Source: a virus
IMG/VR virus record: IMGVR_UViG_3300027983_000071
Span: 1 to 31,797 of that record
Direction: 5' to 3' (one strand)
DNA length: 31,797 nucleotides
Made by a program: the position numbers and the translations under genes. Shown here in pieces: positions 18,776 to 25,698 of the stretch. Positions within the stretch are counted from its first letter, which is position 1. Every line of letters starts with the position of its first letter. Under the pieces are notes generated by a model. It did no database searches. It was not told the origin of the DNA and saw nothing but the letters and a program-made list of their open reading frames with translations.

Positions 18776-19510
18776 ATGAAAAAGTTAATCTGTTCATTAC
18801 CAAAGGGTGTTAAATTAGTTATAACAATTAACCTTATAATTTACATAATTACCGTAATAATATTTAACCTAACAGAATATTCATTAAAGGATTTTTTAGG
18901 TACTTACCCAACATATTCAGAACATTTTAATACTGTTCAAGTATTAACATCAATGTTTGTTCATCAAAACTATCCATCACATTTTATTTTCAATATGATA
19001 ACGATTTTAATTTTTGCCCCTTTTGTTGAAAGGATTATTGGGTTTAATAAATTTATTCTAACCTATATTTTTTGTGGTTTGTGTGGTTTCCTTTTAGTTA
19101 ATTTCTCATATTATAAAAATAAGTCTACCATAGAAAAAGAAATAACAAAATTAGGGTTAAAAGTTAGTGATATAAAAATGGATGGTGATAGGGTATCTCA
19201 TGACTATATTTTATCTTTAAATGATAATAAACAAAAAAATGTTATTCGGAATTATGAATACGTTACCTCAAAAACTTATGGTTCTTCAACCGCCGCTTTT
19301 GGGTTTATTATATTGTATCTACTATTAACCCCCCTAACATTTAAAAAGATATTTTATATTGTTTTAGGTGTTTATTTTATATTAGATAATATTAATAGTG
19401 TATTTAATAACCAATCCATATTGAATGGAAGTACCTATACCCATTTAGGTGGGGTAGTAGGTGGGATAATAATATATTGCCATATAAAATTAAAAAAGGT
19501 CATCAATTAA
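18776..19510 (+). CDS. Rhomboid-family intramembrane serine protease (244 aa)
   Basis: The only plus-strand gene. I chose ATG 18776; an in-frame ATG at 18698 lies upstream of a good promoter. Rhomboid motifs appear in order: a first helix at about 13-31, SMFVHQNYPSHFIFN with H69 and N73 of the second helix, VERIIG at 84-89, the serine motif GSSTAAFG at 169-176 with candidate catalytic S171 (usually GxSG), and THLGGVVGG with catalytic H223. A soluble insert of about 55 residues (about 113-168) separates helices 3 and 4. Rhomboids cleave membrane helices within the bilayer. One is unusual on a phage; capture from a host is likely. Substrates could be phage membrane proteins encoded next door or host surface proteins (inference). 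All core residues are present, so it is probably active. Confidence 0.88.
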   Translation: MKKLICSLPKGVKLVITINLIIYIITVIIFNLTEYSLKDFLGTYPTYSEHFNTVQVLTSMFVHQNYPSHFIFNMITILIFAPFVERIIGFNKFILTYIFCGLCGFLLVNFSYYKNKSTIEKEITKLGLKVSDIKMDGDRVSHDYILSLNDNKQKNVIRNYEYVTSKTYGSSTAAFGFIILYLLLTPLTFKKIFYIVLGVYFILDNINSVFNNQSILNGSTYTHLGGVVGGIIIYCHIKLKKVIN

Positions 19511-19525
19511 TTGATGACCTTTTTT
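19492..19525. terminator. Perfect 34-bp palindrome, bidirectional terminator
   Basis: AAAAAAGGTCATCAATT is followed immediately by its exact reverse complement. The hairpin has a GC-containing core and a run of six T on either strand, so it can stop transcription both of the rhomboid gene and of the convergent gene at 19554-19970. The last rhomboid codons and its TAA (19508-19510) lie inside the left arm and centre. Confidence 0.9.
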
Positions 19526-19553
19526 ATATTCTATTTAAATACCCTTTATTTTT

Positions 19554-19970
19554 CTATATACATTGTTTAGACATCTTCACTGATATTTTTCTAACTTCAT
19601 CATTAAATTCCTCATCAGTGAGTCCTGTACCTAATTTCCTAAGTGGGTTTGTAATGTATCCTGCTTGATCTTTGTCGTATTCTGTTGTTTTTAATTTGGA
19701 GATAATCCATACACTAATATCATCGTCACCACTTTCTTTATTGACTAAAGTTAATAATCCATTATACTCATCACATGTTTTAATCTTTTTCAAAGTATCT
19801 AATATCTTTGATTTATTCCACCAATTAGTAATACCAGCATTCGCAATTAAATATTTAACTTCTTTAAATATTTTATCACCGTTTGTTTGTTCTGTTAATA
19901 CCCTCTTAACAATTCTTTTTAAATCTGATTCCGTCAGATTAACCACTTTACCATTTTTCTTAATTTTCAT
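19554..19970 (-). CDS. Small protein with conserved-looking LTESDLKRIVKRVL N-terminus (138 aa)
   Basis: A 138-residue soluble protein starting at ATG 19970. The N-terminus (NLTESDLKRIVKRVLTEQ) forms a basic amphipathic helix. From memory, a similar LTESDLxRIVKRV prefix is attached to diverse proteins of marine phages; this could not be checked here. It ends in LTE-Q, which resembles the (L/I)-x-E sites cut by T4-type prohead proteases, so it may be a capsid-targeting leader (inference). The remainder (ITNWWNKSKILDTLKKIKTC and onward) is alpha-helical with a short acidic loop (NKESGDDDIS) and looks like a small enzyme or packaged effector domain, not recognised. It converges on the rhomboid gene across the palindromic terminator. 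Confidence 0.75.
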   Translation of the reverse strand: MKIKKNGKVVNLTESDLKRIVKRVLTEQTNGDKIFKEVKYLIANAGITNWWNKSKILDTLKKIKTCDEYNGLLTLVNKESGDDDISVWIISKLKTTEYDKDQAGYITNPLRKLGTGLTDEEFNDEVRKISVKMSKQCI

Positions 19971-20023
19971 TTTAATGTTTTTTATAGTAATTTTATTAAT
20001 ACCTTTTATTATAAATATATTAA

Positions 20024-20080
20024 AACACCAAAAAGGATTAAAAAACCATTACTTTATTATTGTACTACCTCTTTGGTGTT
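20024..20080 (-). terminator. Possible hairpin terminator after the DUF5522-like gene
   Basis: On the minus strand AACACCAAAGAGG (20080-20068) can pair with CCTTTTTGGTGTT (20036-20024), 13 pairs including one G-U. The 31-base loop carries the gene's stop codon. The descending arm runs into TTTAATATATTT. The long loop makes this weaker than a classical terminator. Confidence 0.4.
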
Positions 20081-20225
20081 TTGGTGTGTATGGACAATAT
20101 AAACAACCATTACCACAACAACTACCTCTTACTATATGTTCTTCTTTAGTAATCGGTTTATTATTGTGGTTTATGATTTCTTTTACATATAACTCATATA
20201 TCCAGTCATCTGTTATGGTCTTCAT
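20049..20225 (-). CDS. DUF5522-like small cysteine protein (58 aa)
   Basis: A 58-codon gene from ATG 20225 to TAA 20051-20049, only 3 bases after the stop of the reductase C-terminal gene. It carries RGSCCGNGCLYCPY at about residues 33-46, close to the RGYCCxxGCRHCPY signature of DUF5522, a family of short Bacteroidota proteins. Four cysteines in a CC-x3-C-x2-C arrangement suggest binding of zinc or an iron-sulfur cluster. The N-terminal half is a helix (DDWIYELYVKEIINHNN). Because it is tightly linked to a cysteine-dependent reductase it may help with redox or metal supply, but that is inference. The Shine-Dalgarno motif is absent; the leader is TTAATTAAAAA. Confidence 0.75.
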   Translation of the reverse strand: MKTITDDWIYELYVKEIINHNNKPITKEEHIVRGSCCGNGCLYCPYTPKHQRGSTIIK

Positions 20226-20228
20226 TTT

Positions 20229-20906
20229 TTAATTAATTTCACAAGAACCCCCTGAACACGCTAATTCACCACTTAATGTTGTGTTATCATCTGATTCCAC
20301 AATTTGGGATAAGTCAATGTTATTTAAATGTTTCACCATTTCGTTATACACTTCTTCCGTAATATCTTCAAAAGGTGCTTGAGTATATGTCCCACCATTA
20401 TATGGTAATACAGATAAACCATTATAATGTTCTTTGTTAGTCCACATCCATTCACCAGATAAATCCCAATCTTCATCTTTTAAAGATATAGTTGCTGAAA
20501 CGTTATGTGTATTGGAACCATTTCTATGTCCACTCTTTACCCATTCCGTTGCTACCTTCTTAACTCTTTCCAAAAGGTCGAAAGGTGATTCAGTTCTTAA
20601 TATAGAACCTTTTGGTGATTTTTGTGGGATAGTGATAATTGCTGTATCATGAGCCCTAAAGTAATCATCCTCTAACAACTCAGGGTGATGAACAATTAAA
20701 TGTTTATATATTGATTCATTTTTCCCCACTCTAATTCTTCTTATGTAGTAGTCATTGTGCCACGCATGTATCCCTGAAGATGTACCTAATGTTAAAGATG
20801 TAGTATTATGTGACACAGTACCATTACCCATCTGATACACAGGGTTATTTTCAACTTCAATGTCTACAGTAAACGATTGTGTTAATTCTTTTTTCTTTAT
20901 TTTCAT
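20229..20906 (-). CDS. nrdJ: Class II ribonucleotide reductase, C-terminal fragment fused to a C-intein (225 aa)
   Basis: Residues 1-34 are the C-terminal half of a split intein: basic start MKIKKKEL, block F FTVDIEVENNPVYQM and block G NGTVSHN, then Thr+1. Residues 35-225 continue the reductase exactly where the upstream gene stops: TTSLTLGTSSGIHAWHNDYY and IRRIRVGKNESI are typical of the adenosylcobalamin-dependent RTPR family. The C-terminus carries C217-x4-C222 (ACSGGSCEIN), the swinging redox pair of this family with the same spacing as C731/C736 of the Lactobacillus leichmannii enzyme. The gene lies 43 bases after its partner and in another frame, so a working enzyme requires protein trans-splicing. 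The 191 extein residues cannot form an active site alone. Confidence 0.93.
   Translation of the reverse strand: MKIKKKELTQSFTVDIEVENNPVYQMGNGTVSHNTTSLTLGTSSGIHAWHNDYYIRRIRVGKNESIYKHLIVHHPELLEDDYFRAHDTAIITIPQKSPKGSILRTESPFDLLERVKKVATEWVKSGHRNGSNTHNVSATISLKDEDWDLSGEWMWTNKEHYNGLSVLPYNGGTYTQAPFEDITEEVYNEMVKHLNNIDLSQIVESDDNTTLSGELACSGGSCEIN
20805..20906 (-). other. C-intein half (34 aa) of the split intein
   Basis: Covers residues 1-34 of the C-terminal reductase gene. It ends in the canonical His-Asn pair and is followed by Thr as the +1 nucleophile. The first ten residues contain five lysines, complementary to the acidic end of the N-half. The 34-residue length is typical of natural C-inteins. 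Confidence 0.9.
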
Positions 20907-20949
20907 TTTATTATGTTTTTTAATTTACTTTTTATTTGTTTACCATTCA

Positions 20950-23685
20950 CTATACCATCTGATTTAATAAAATATTTTCTTCACAATATAACCATTCATC
21001 ATCTTCCGTTATATCAATAGCTTGTTTCCAATTACCATCAGACATCATAAATTTATGATGCGGTGTACATTCAATGATACTATCATCTTCCATTGTGAAT
21101 TTCACACTTTCCTCAAACCCATTCACGAATAACTTAGTTATTAAATTCTCATTACCATTTTCATCAAAAACTTTTATATCGGTTTTAACATCGTACCATT
21201 CCCTATACACATCTAAATGATTATCTAAATTAACACCATTTATCTTAAAAATATCAAATAAACTAATATTTCCATTATTAGTCCTAATAACCGTAGATGG
21301 TATCTGACAACCCGCAGGTTTTACAGTTGTACACCTAGCCGATTTATTAATATCTATAAGTTTAGCGACTCTACTATTTTCTCTCTTTACCACATCTGCT
21401 GATTTTTCTAAATCATAACCTAATACAACTCCACTTCCGATTCCCGTCATAGATACACCGATTAGAGCGTCTTTCTCTGTTGTTTCTTGCCAGATCTCTC
21501 TTAAGTAATGAAACCCTGTGTAACCAGCTTGTAACGTCCCTATGAAGGCTGCAGCTTTAACTCTTTCATTCAAATCTTCTTGTGATTCAATATTCGAAAC
21601 ATTAACTTCACATAGGTTACAGAATTGAAATGGTCTTAGTGCGATTTCACAACAATTTCCAGTAACTACTTTTGATAGTTGGAAACAATGTGTTTCATCT
21701 TGCACTGAAATATCCCAAACATCCTCATAAATATCTGTTTCTTCTACAGATATAACTTCAACCTGATTATTATCCTGTGTATTATTAAATTTGTAGTTAT
21801 CTAGTTCATCTTGTTTGTATTGTACTGACAATTTAAAAATATTTATAAATTGTTTTATTGATTGATTCTCGTTAATTCTTAAATCATATCTGTCAAATAT
21901 CTTATCATTTAACGTTGACGTACTGTGTCTAATGGTTGTTTTAATACCGTAGAACCCTAATAATTCAGACACATCACTAAGTAACGACCTGTGCTTGGAG
22001 GTTAATATTACCCTTTTTTTACTTTTTGATATATGACCATCTGATGAGAATAAACCATCAATAATACCCTTTCTATATTCTTCAGAACCATTCACCCACA
22101 CAGCCTTAGGTAACCCAACATTTTTATCGACAATACCAAATTGTTTTATATAATTGTCGACTTGTATGTTATTTATTGACACTTCTTTGGTTTTTGTTTC
22201 AATTAGAACTTGTGTCATAGTCTCTTCAAAGTCTTCAAAGGTTGGTTTTAACCTACGTCTAAAAGAACCATTAAAAGATGGTACATTTTCTTGGATTGTA
22301 CTTATTAGTAGTTCTGATATATTGGATTCATCATCCTTATCACTTACAATCATACCGTACTCCGAATGTTCCTTTCTATTAGATACCCAACCATCACCTA
22401 TAATCCAACCAGATAAAAACCCATCATTATACGTACCTAAATCACCGTCAAACATTTTTGTTTCTCTCAGGAATGGTAATTTACTACCAACTTTAATAGA
22501 TGGTGTATTAACTTTAGTATACTGTACTCCGTCCCACACAGGCCATTCATGTTCTTTTGTCGAAAAGTATTCAGTCTTATCTTTCAATGTTAACTTATAT
22601 AATTTTTGGTTTTTTCCAGATAACCAACATTTAGCGTTACTAATTTCACCATTTAAGTTTTTAACTTCAAATTCTTTACCATCAAGTTCTTCAATCGGGT
22701 ATACTCCGTTTGTGGTGATAACCTTAGTACCTTTTCTCAATGATGGATTCGTACCCCAGGACTTATCATTAGATAAATAAATTCCTGGTTCACCCGCTCC
22801 TGACAATTCAATTCTCTTCCATAACCCCATAAAAAATTCTTTAGTGATTTTATGTCTAATAAGAACTGCTGAATTATTAGCTCTACCTCTTTGTGGGTTA
22901 TTTTCCCACCAGTCACCAGATTTACAAGAAATCATTTCATCGTCATCAGCACTAAATAATGATATTAAGGCTGCTCTACGAATACCACCAGCTAATACTG
23001 CGTCTGCAATATAACATATAATATCATGAGTTTCTAATGTTGTTAATTTTTCACCATCAGTTTTATTTTCTAATACACCAGTAATTTTAATGATACACTC
23101 TTTCAATGGTTGTGGTCCTGGCGCTTTACCACCAGAAGTAACTAACCTAGCACCTTTTGCTCTAATGTCGGAAAAATCAAATTCAATTTTAGAACTTCTT
23201 TTTTCTCCGATGTAAGACTTCATAAGTACTTTTATTGAGTCTGACCAACCTTCGATTGAGTCTCCGATTAAAAACCTTCTCTTTCTTTTATTGTGTGGTT
23301 TGTTTACCGGTAGTAATTTATCTACATTATGTTTTTGTACTGAATATCCTACACCTGTACCACCAAGTAGTAAAAACATTGTCTCTGAGAACGCATCTAC
23401 ATCATCAATAGGTAAGAACGCACAGTTATACACTCTGTTCGGAGAGATATCAATGGGTTTACCCGCAAATTGCATTGACCTCATCGATGGTAACACTTTT
23501 TTATCATATACAAACTGATACTTTTCTTCTATCTCGTCTTTTAATTCAGGATACTTCCTAATGTGCATATTCATATTCCTTGTAACCAATTCATCCCAAG
23601 TTTCTCTCCTATTTAATTCTGGAATATACTTTGCGTATTTCATATAAACCGTTATATCTGATAATATTTTGTTTGAAATATCCAT
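20950..23685 (-). CDS. nrdJ: Class II ribonucleotide reductase, N-terminal part with one full intein and an N-intein (911 aa)
   Basis: Makes deoxyribonucleotides with adenosylcobalamin as radical source. Residues 1-314 are the first extein: RRETWDELVTRNMNMHIRKY, VLPSMRSMQFAG, YNCAFLPIDD with active-site C88, and LLLGGTGVGYSVQ, all typical of monomeric RTPR enzymes. Residues 315-677 are a complete intein. Residues 678-792 are the second extein, with NP-CCE joining N313-P314 to catalytic C678, and C689 eleven residues later (the spacing of C408/C419 in L. leichmannii). It ends TTVKPAG. Residues 793-911 are an N-intein followed by TAG. After splicing and joining to the 225-aa partner the enzyme would have about 620 residues (314+115+191). 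It starts at ATG 23685 after a 107-base leader with A-rich sequence and no Shine-Dalgarno motif. Confidence 0.94.
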   Translation of the reverse strand: MDISNKILSDITVYMKYAKYIPELNRRETWDELVTRNMNMHIRKYPELKDEIEEKYQFVYDKKVLPSMRSMQFAGKPIDISPNRVYNCAFLPIDDVDAFSETMFLLLGGTGVGYSVQKHNVDKLLPVNKPHNKRKRRFLIGDSIEGWSDSIKVLMKSYIGEKRSSKIEFDFSDIRAKGARLVTSGGKAPGPQPLKECIIKITGVLENKTDGEKLTTLETHDIICYIADAVLAGGIRRAALISLFSADDDEMISCKSGDWWENNPQRGRANNSAVLIRHKITKEFFMGLWKRIELSGAGEPGIYLSNDKSWGTNPSLRKGTKVITTNGVYPIEELDGKEFEVKNLNGEISNAKCWLSGKNQKLYKLTLKDKTEYFSTKEHEWPVWDGVQYTKVNTPSIKVGSKLPFLRETKMFDGDLGTYNDGFLSGWIIGDGWVSNRKEHSEYGMIVSDKDDESNISELLISTIQENVPSFNGSFRRRLKPTFEDFEETMTQVLIETKTKEVSINNIQVDNYIKQFGIVDKNVGLPKAVWVNGSEEYRKGIIDGLFSSDGHISKSKKRVILTSKHRSLLSDVSELLGFYGIKTTIRHSTSTLNDKIFDRYDLRINENQSIKQFINIFKLSVQYKQDELDNYKFNNTQDNNQVEVISVEETDIYEDVWDISVQDETHCFQLSKVVTGNCCEIALRPFQFCNLCEVNVSNIESQEDLNERVKAAAFIGTLQAGYTGFHYLREIWQETTEKDALIGVSMTGIGSGVVLGYDLEKSADVVKRENSRVAKLIDINKSARCTTVKPAGCQIPSTVIRTNNGNISLFDIFKINGVNLDNHLDVYREWYDVKTDIKVFDENGNENLITKLFVNGFEESVKFTMEDDSIIECTPHHKFMMSDGNWKQAIDITEDDEWLYCEENILLNQMV
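20953..21309 (-). other. N-intein half (119 aa) of the split intein
   Basis: Starts at Cys793 of the reductase, after KPAG. Block A is CQIPSTVIRTNNGNISLFDI; block B is DDSIIECTPHHKFMM with the T-x-x-H residues at 874 and 877. It ends ITEDDEWLYCEENILLNQMV, strongly acidic. The split falls between blocks B and F, where a homing endonuclease sits in full-length inteins. No endonuclease remains. Confidence 0.9.
21655..22743 (-). other. Contiguous intein with LAGLIDADG-type endonuclease (363 aa)
   Basis: Residues 315-677 of the reductase. It begins with Ser (SLRKGTKVITTNGVYPIEEL, block A) instead of the usual Cys. Block B is TEYFSTKEHEWPVW with T376 and H379. Two endonuclease motifs are seen: FLSGWIIGDGWVS at about 423-435 and GIIDGLFSSDGHIS at about 540-553, both with the acidic residue kept, so cleavage activity is plausible. 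Block F is EDVWDISVQDETHCFQL and block G SKVVTGN, where the penultimate His is replaced by Gly. The +1 residue is the reductase thiyl-radical Cys678. Confidence 0.9.
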
Positions 23686-23792
23686 TTTGTTCTTTTTTGT
23701 TTTTTTTTGTTTTTTTATTTAATTAGTTTTTAAGGTGAGTATTCCCTTAACGACATTACATATGTCTATTTATTTTGATAACTTTTATATTA
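23686..23792 (-). promoter_or_regulatory. 107-base leader before nrdJ with two small hairpins
   Basis: Between the helicase stop and the reductase ATG. On the coding strand GACAT-ATGTA-ATGTC (23766-23752) and TTAAGG-GAATACTCA-CCTTAA (23750-23730) can each fold. A purine-rich A/C tract of about 35 bases follows up to the ATG. No TTG/TAnnTTTG promoter and no U-run after the hairpins were seen. It is too short for a cobalamin riboswitch. It may be an RNA processing or translation-control leader; weakly supported. Confidence 0.3.
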
Positions 23793-25178
23793 TCACCCTC
23801 CTGAACTCTCTTTCTTTTTTTTCAATAATTCGGTTATATAGTTAGAATCTTTTTTCTTACTACCCTTTTCAAAGTCTAAGAAAGACACATCTCTAGAATC
23901 ATTAGTATCTATTACTAATGTACCGTTATTGAATACTATATCTTCAAAGATAACTCCATCTTTTCCGAATCTAGATTTTAGAATCGCCATTGTTGCTCTA
24001 CCCTCTTCTTTTTGTTCCAATGTTTTAGCAATTGAAACAATGAAGTGACCAATTTGACCTTTTTTAATTGAACCCCCAATCATATCTGCTTGAACGACTT
24101 CCGCACCAATAGAACTTCTATTACCTTGTATTGCTGTCCACCCAGCGATATCTAATTCTGATATCATAGTTTCGAATTGTCTCATCACATTACCTTCACC
24201 TGTCCACTCATCTTTAAATTGTTTACTTGGTGTAACACAGTCAATGTAATCAACAAAAACAATATCTGGTTTCATACCATTAGAAGTTAATTTCCTTAAG
24301 TATTGTTTAATATGTGGTATTGTTGTACCATCACTAGCCATTTTCTTAAGGATAAGATTACCTTCTTTACTTTTAAGTCTAGGTAACATCTCTGTTACGA
24401 CATCCCTATGTTCACTTAAATCATTTAATGGTATCTCAGTCCAACAAGTTAAATGTTTTCTCTGAATAACTTTTGGGTTATCTTCGAAAAAGATTTGTAC
24501 CACATTATACCCTAAGTTATAGGCGGTGTTAGCCATTCTAGTTACCAAAGTAGTTTTACCGACACCGAAGGGAGCGAGGATAACACCTAACTCACCTTTA
24601 GCGAGTCCACCACCCATAAGGTTGTCTAAACCAACTATACCAGTTAGTATTGGATCTCTAAAGTCATCATTCAATACATCTTCAATAGCGTGAAATACAT
24701 CAATCCCATTATCATTAGTATCGCCAATAGTTAAAGCTTGTTTTAAAATCTCTTCACACTCTTCATATCTATCAAAATCACCAGTATCTAAAATTTTACC
24801 AATCATCTGATTAGCCTTCTTAAGTTCTTGTTGTTTGCAGAACTTAATGGCAACTTCTTGGGTGTGTAAACAATCTTTACTATCCGATTCTTGAATTTCT
24901 TTAACCATTTCTAAAGCAGATTCTCTAGCAATTTCTCGTCTTACTTCTGATTTAATGATTTGACGTATGGTATCATAAGCTGGGATTGTTTCATAATTCT
25001 CTTTATAATCTTTAACGCTAGCTATAATCAATCTTATATACTCATTGTCAAAGTAATTAGGAGAGATGATATCAATGATACTTTCTGAAAACTTTCTATC
25101 CTCAACCATTTGTTTAACCAACTTGATCTGAAAACTATAACCTAAATATCCTAAGTTTTTAACTTCTTTTTTATCCAT
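23793..25178 (-). CDS. gp41: Replicative DNA helicase, gp41/DnaB-like (461 aa)
   Basis: A ring helicase of the DnaB/RecA-like superfamily. The N-terminal domain (1-150) is helical, as in T4 gp41. The ATPase domain has Walker A APFGVGKTT at 202-210, the catalytic acidic residue in IFFEDNP at about 229-235, Walker B DIVFVDYID at 305-313, and a sensor/arginine-finger region AIQGNRSS in place of the DnaB QLNR. The C-terminus is lysine-rich (KKKKESSGG). The 461 residues compare with 475 in T4 gp41. It drives fork unwinding on the lagging strand and normally pairs with a gp61-like primase, which is not in this window. It follows an unrecognised 168-residue gene after 13 bases and precedes the nrdJ leader. 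Confidence 0.93.
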   Translation of the reverse strand: MDKKEVKNLGYLGYSFQIKLVKQMVEDRKFSESIIDIISPNYFDNEYIRLIIASVKDYKENYETIPAYDTIRQIIKSEVRREIARESALEMVKEIQESDSKDCLHTQEVAIKFCKQQELKKANQMIGKILDTGDFDRYEECEEILKQALTIGDTNDNGIDVFHAIEDVLNDDFRDPILTGIVGLDNLMGGGLAKGELGVILAPFGVGKTTLVTRMANTAYNLGYNVVQIFFEDNPKVIQRKHLTCWTEIPLNDLSEHRDVVTEMLPRLKSKEGNLILKKMASDGTTIPHIKQYLRKLTSNGMKPDIVFVDYIDCVTPSKQFKDEWTGEGNVMRQFETMISELDIAGWTAIQGNRSSIGAEVVQADMIGGSIKKGQIGHFIVSIAKTLEQKEEGRATMAILKSRFGKDGVIFEDIVFNNGTLVIDTNDSRDVSFLDFEKGSKKKDSNYITELLKKKKESSGG

Positions 25179-25191
25179 AACTCTATTTAAT

Positions 25192-25698
25192 TTACTTATT
25201 AATAAATATACAGTCTAACTCATAATCACAGTAATTTTTTTCATATTCTTTTTGATTCATACCTTGTTGTATTTGATCGATGATTTTAGGTAAAATTTTT
25301 CTGACATCAACATCATATCTTACTTGTGGTGGGTAATCATTACCACTAAAAATCTTTTCTATCACTACTTTTTTATTAAATAATATTTGAAAGGTGAACA
25401 TATCTTCATCTTCGTAAATACTAATAGGTTTAGAGTTAGGTATAGGATTACTTTCTGTAGACACTTCTTCGTTTGTAGAATAAAAATAAGGGTTATAATA
25501 CTTATACATATAATCATATGTTTTACTTTTAAAGTGTTTCTGAAGTATATCTACACAATCATCAACTAACTCTTTCAATTCTATAGACGATAAAGAATCT
25601 TCATTAAAATTATAAATAGGGAAGTTTCTTCCTACTATTGGGTTTCCATTAATTAAAAATAGGAATTCATATGGGTACGTTTTATAAGCTTTTTTCAT
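25192..25698 (-). CDS. Unrecognised protein between exonuclease and helicase (168 aa)
   Basis: Starts at ATG 25698 and overlaps the end of the exonuclease gene by 17 bases, so translation is probably coupled. Soluble, rich in Tyr, Asp and Ile, with no membrane segment. The N-terminal YPYEFLFLINGNPIVGRNFP looks like a beta-hairpin; the C-terminal DVDVRKILPKIIDQIQQGMN is helical and ends ELDCIFINK. Its place inside the replication block, directly before the helicase, suggests a replisome accessory (for example a loader or clamp-linked factor). T4's helicase loader gp59 is larger and no similarity to it could be seen, so this is only context. Confidence 0.8.
   Translation of the reverse strand: MKKAYKTYPYEFLFLINGNPIVGRNFPIYNFNEDSLSSIELKELVDDCVDILQKHFKSKTYDYMYKYYNPYFYSTNEEVSTESNPIPNSKPISIYEDEDMFTFQILFNKKVVIEKIFSGNDYPPQVRYDVDVRKILPKIIDQIQQGMNQKEYEKNYCDYELDCIFINK

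Noticed and set aside
19672-20232. 186-codon hydrophobic open frame on the plus strand
   Set aside because: Antisense to two minus-strand genes with good spacing and motifs; crosses the terminator region; its hydrophobicity comes from reading AT-rich DNA.
20907-20949. Frameshift sequencing error breaking a normal intein
   Set aside because: The break has TAG and TGA in succession, a proper ATG with an A-rich leader, loss of the endonuclease, and complementary charges on the halves; a single error would not produce all of these.
22154-22780. 208-codon open frame on the plus strand
   Set aside because: Lies entirely antisense to the reductase intein and first extein; composition is the mirror of the coding strand and no motif is seen.
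23686-23792. Cobalamin riboswitch before nrdJ
   Set aside because: The gap is 107 bases, much shorter than known cobalamin riboswitches, and no B12-box-like sequence was seen.
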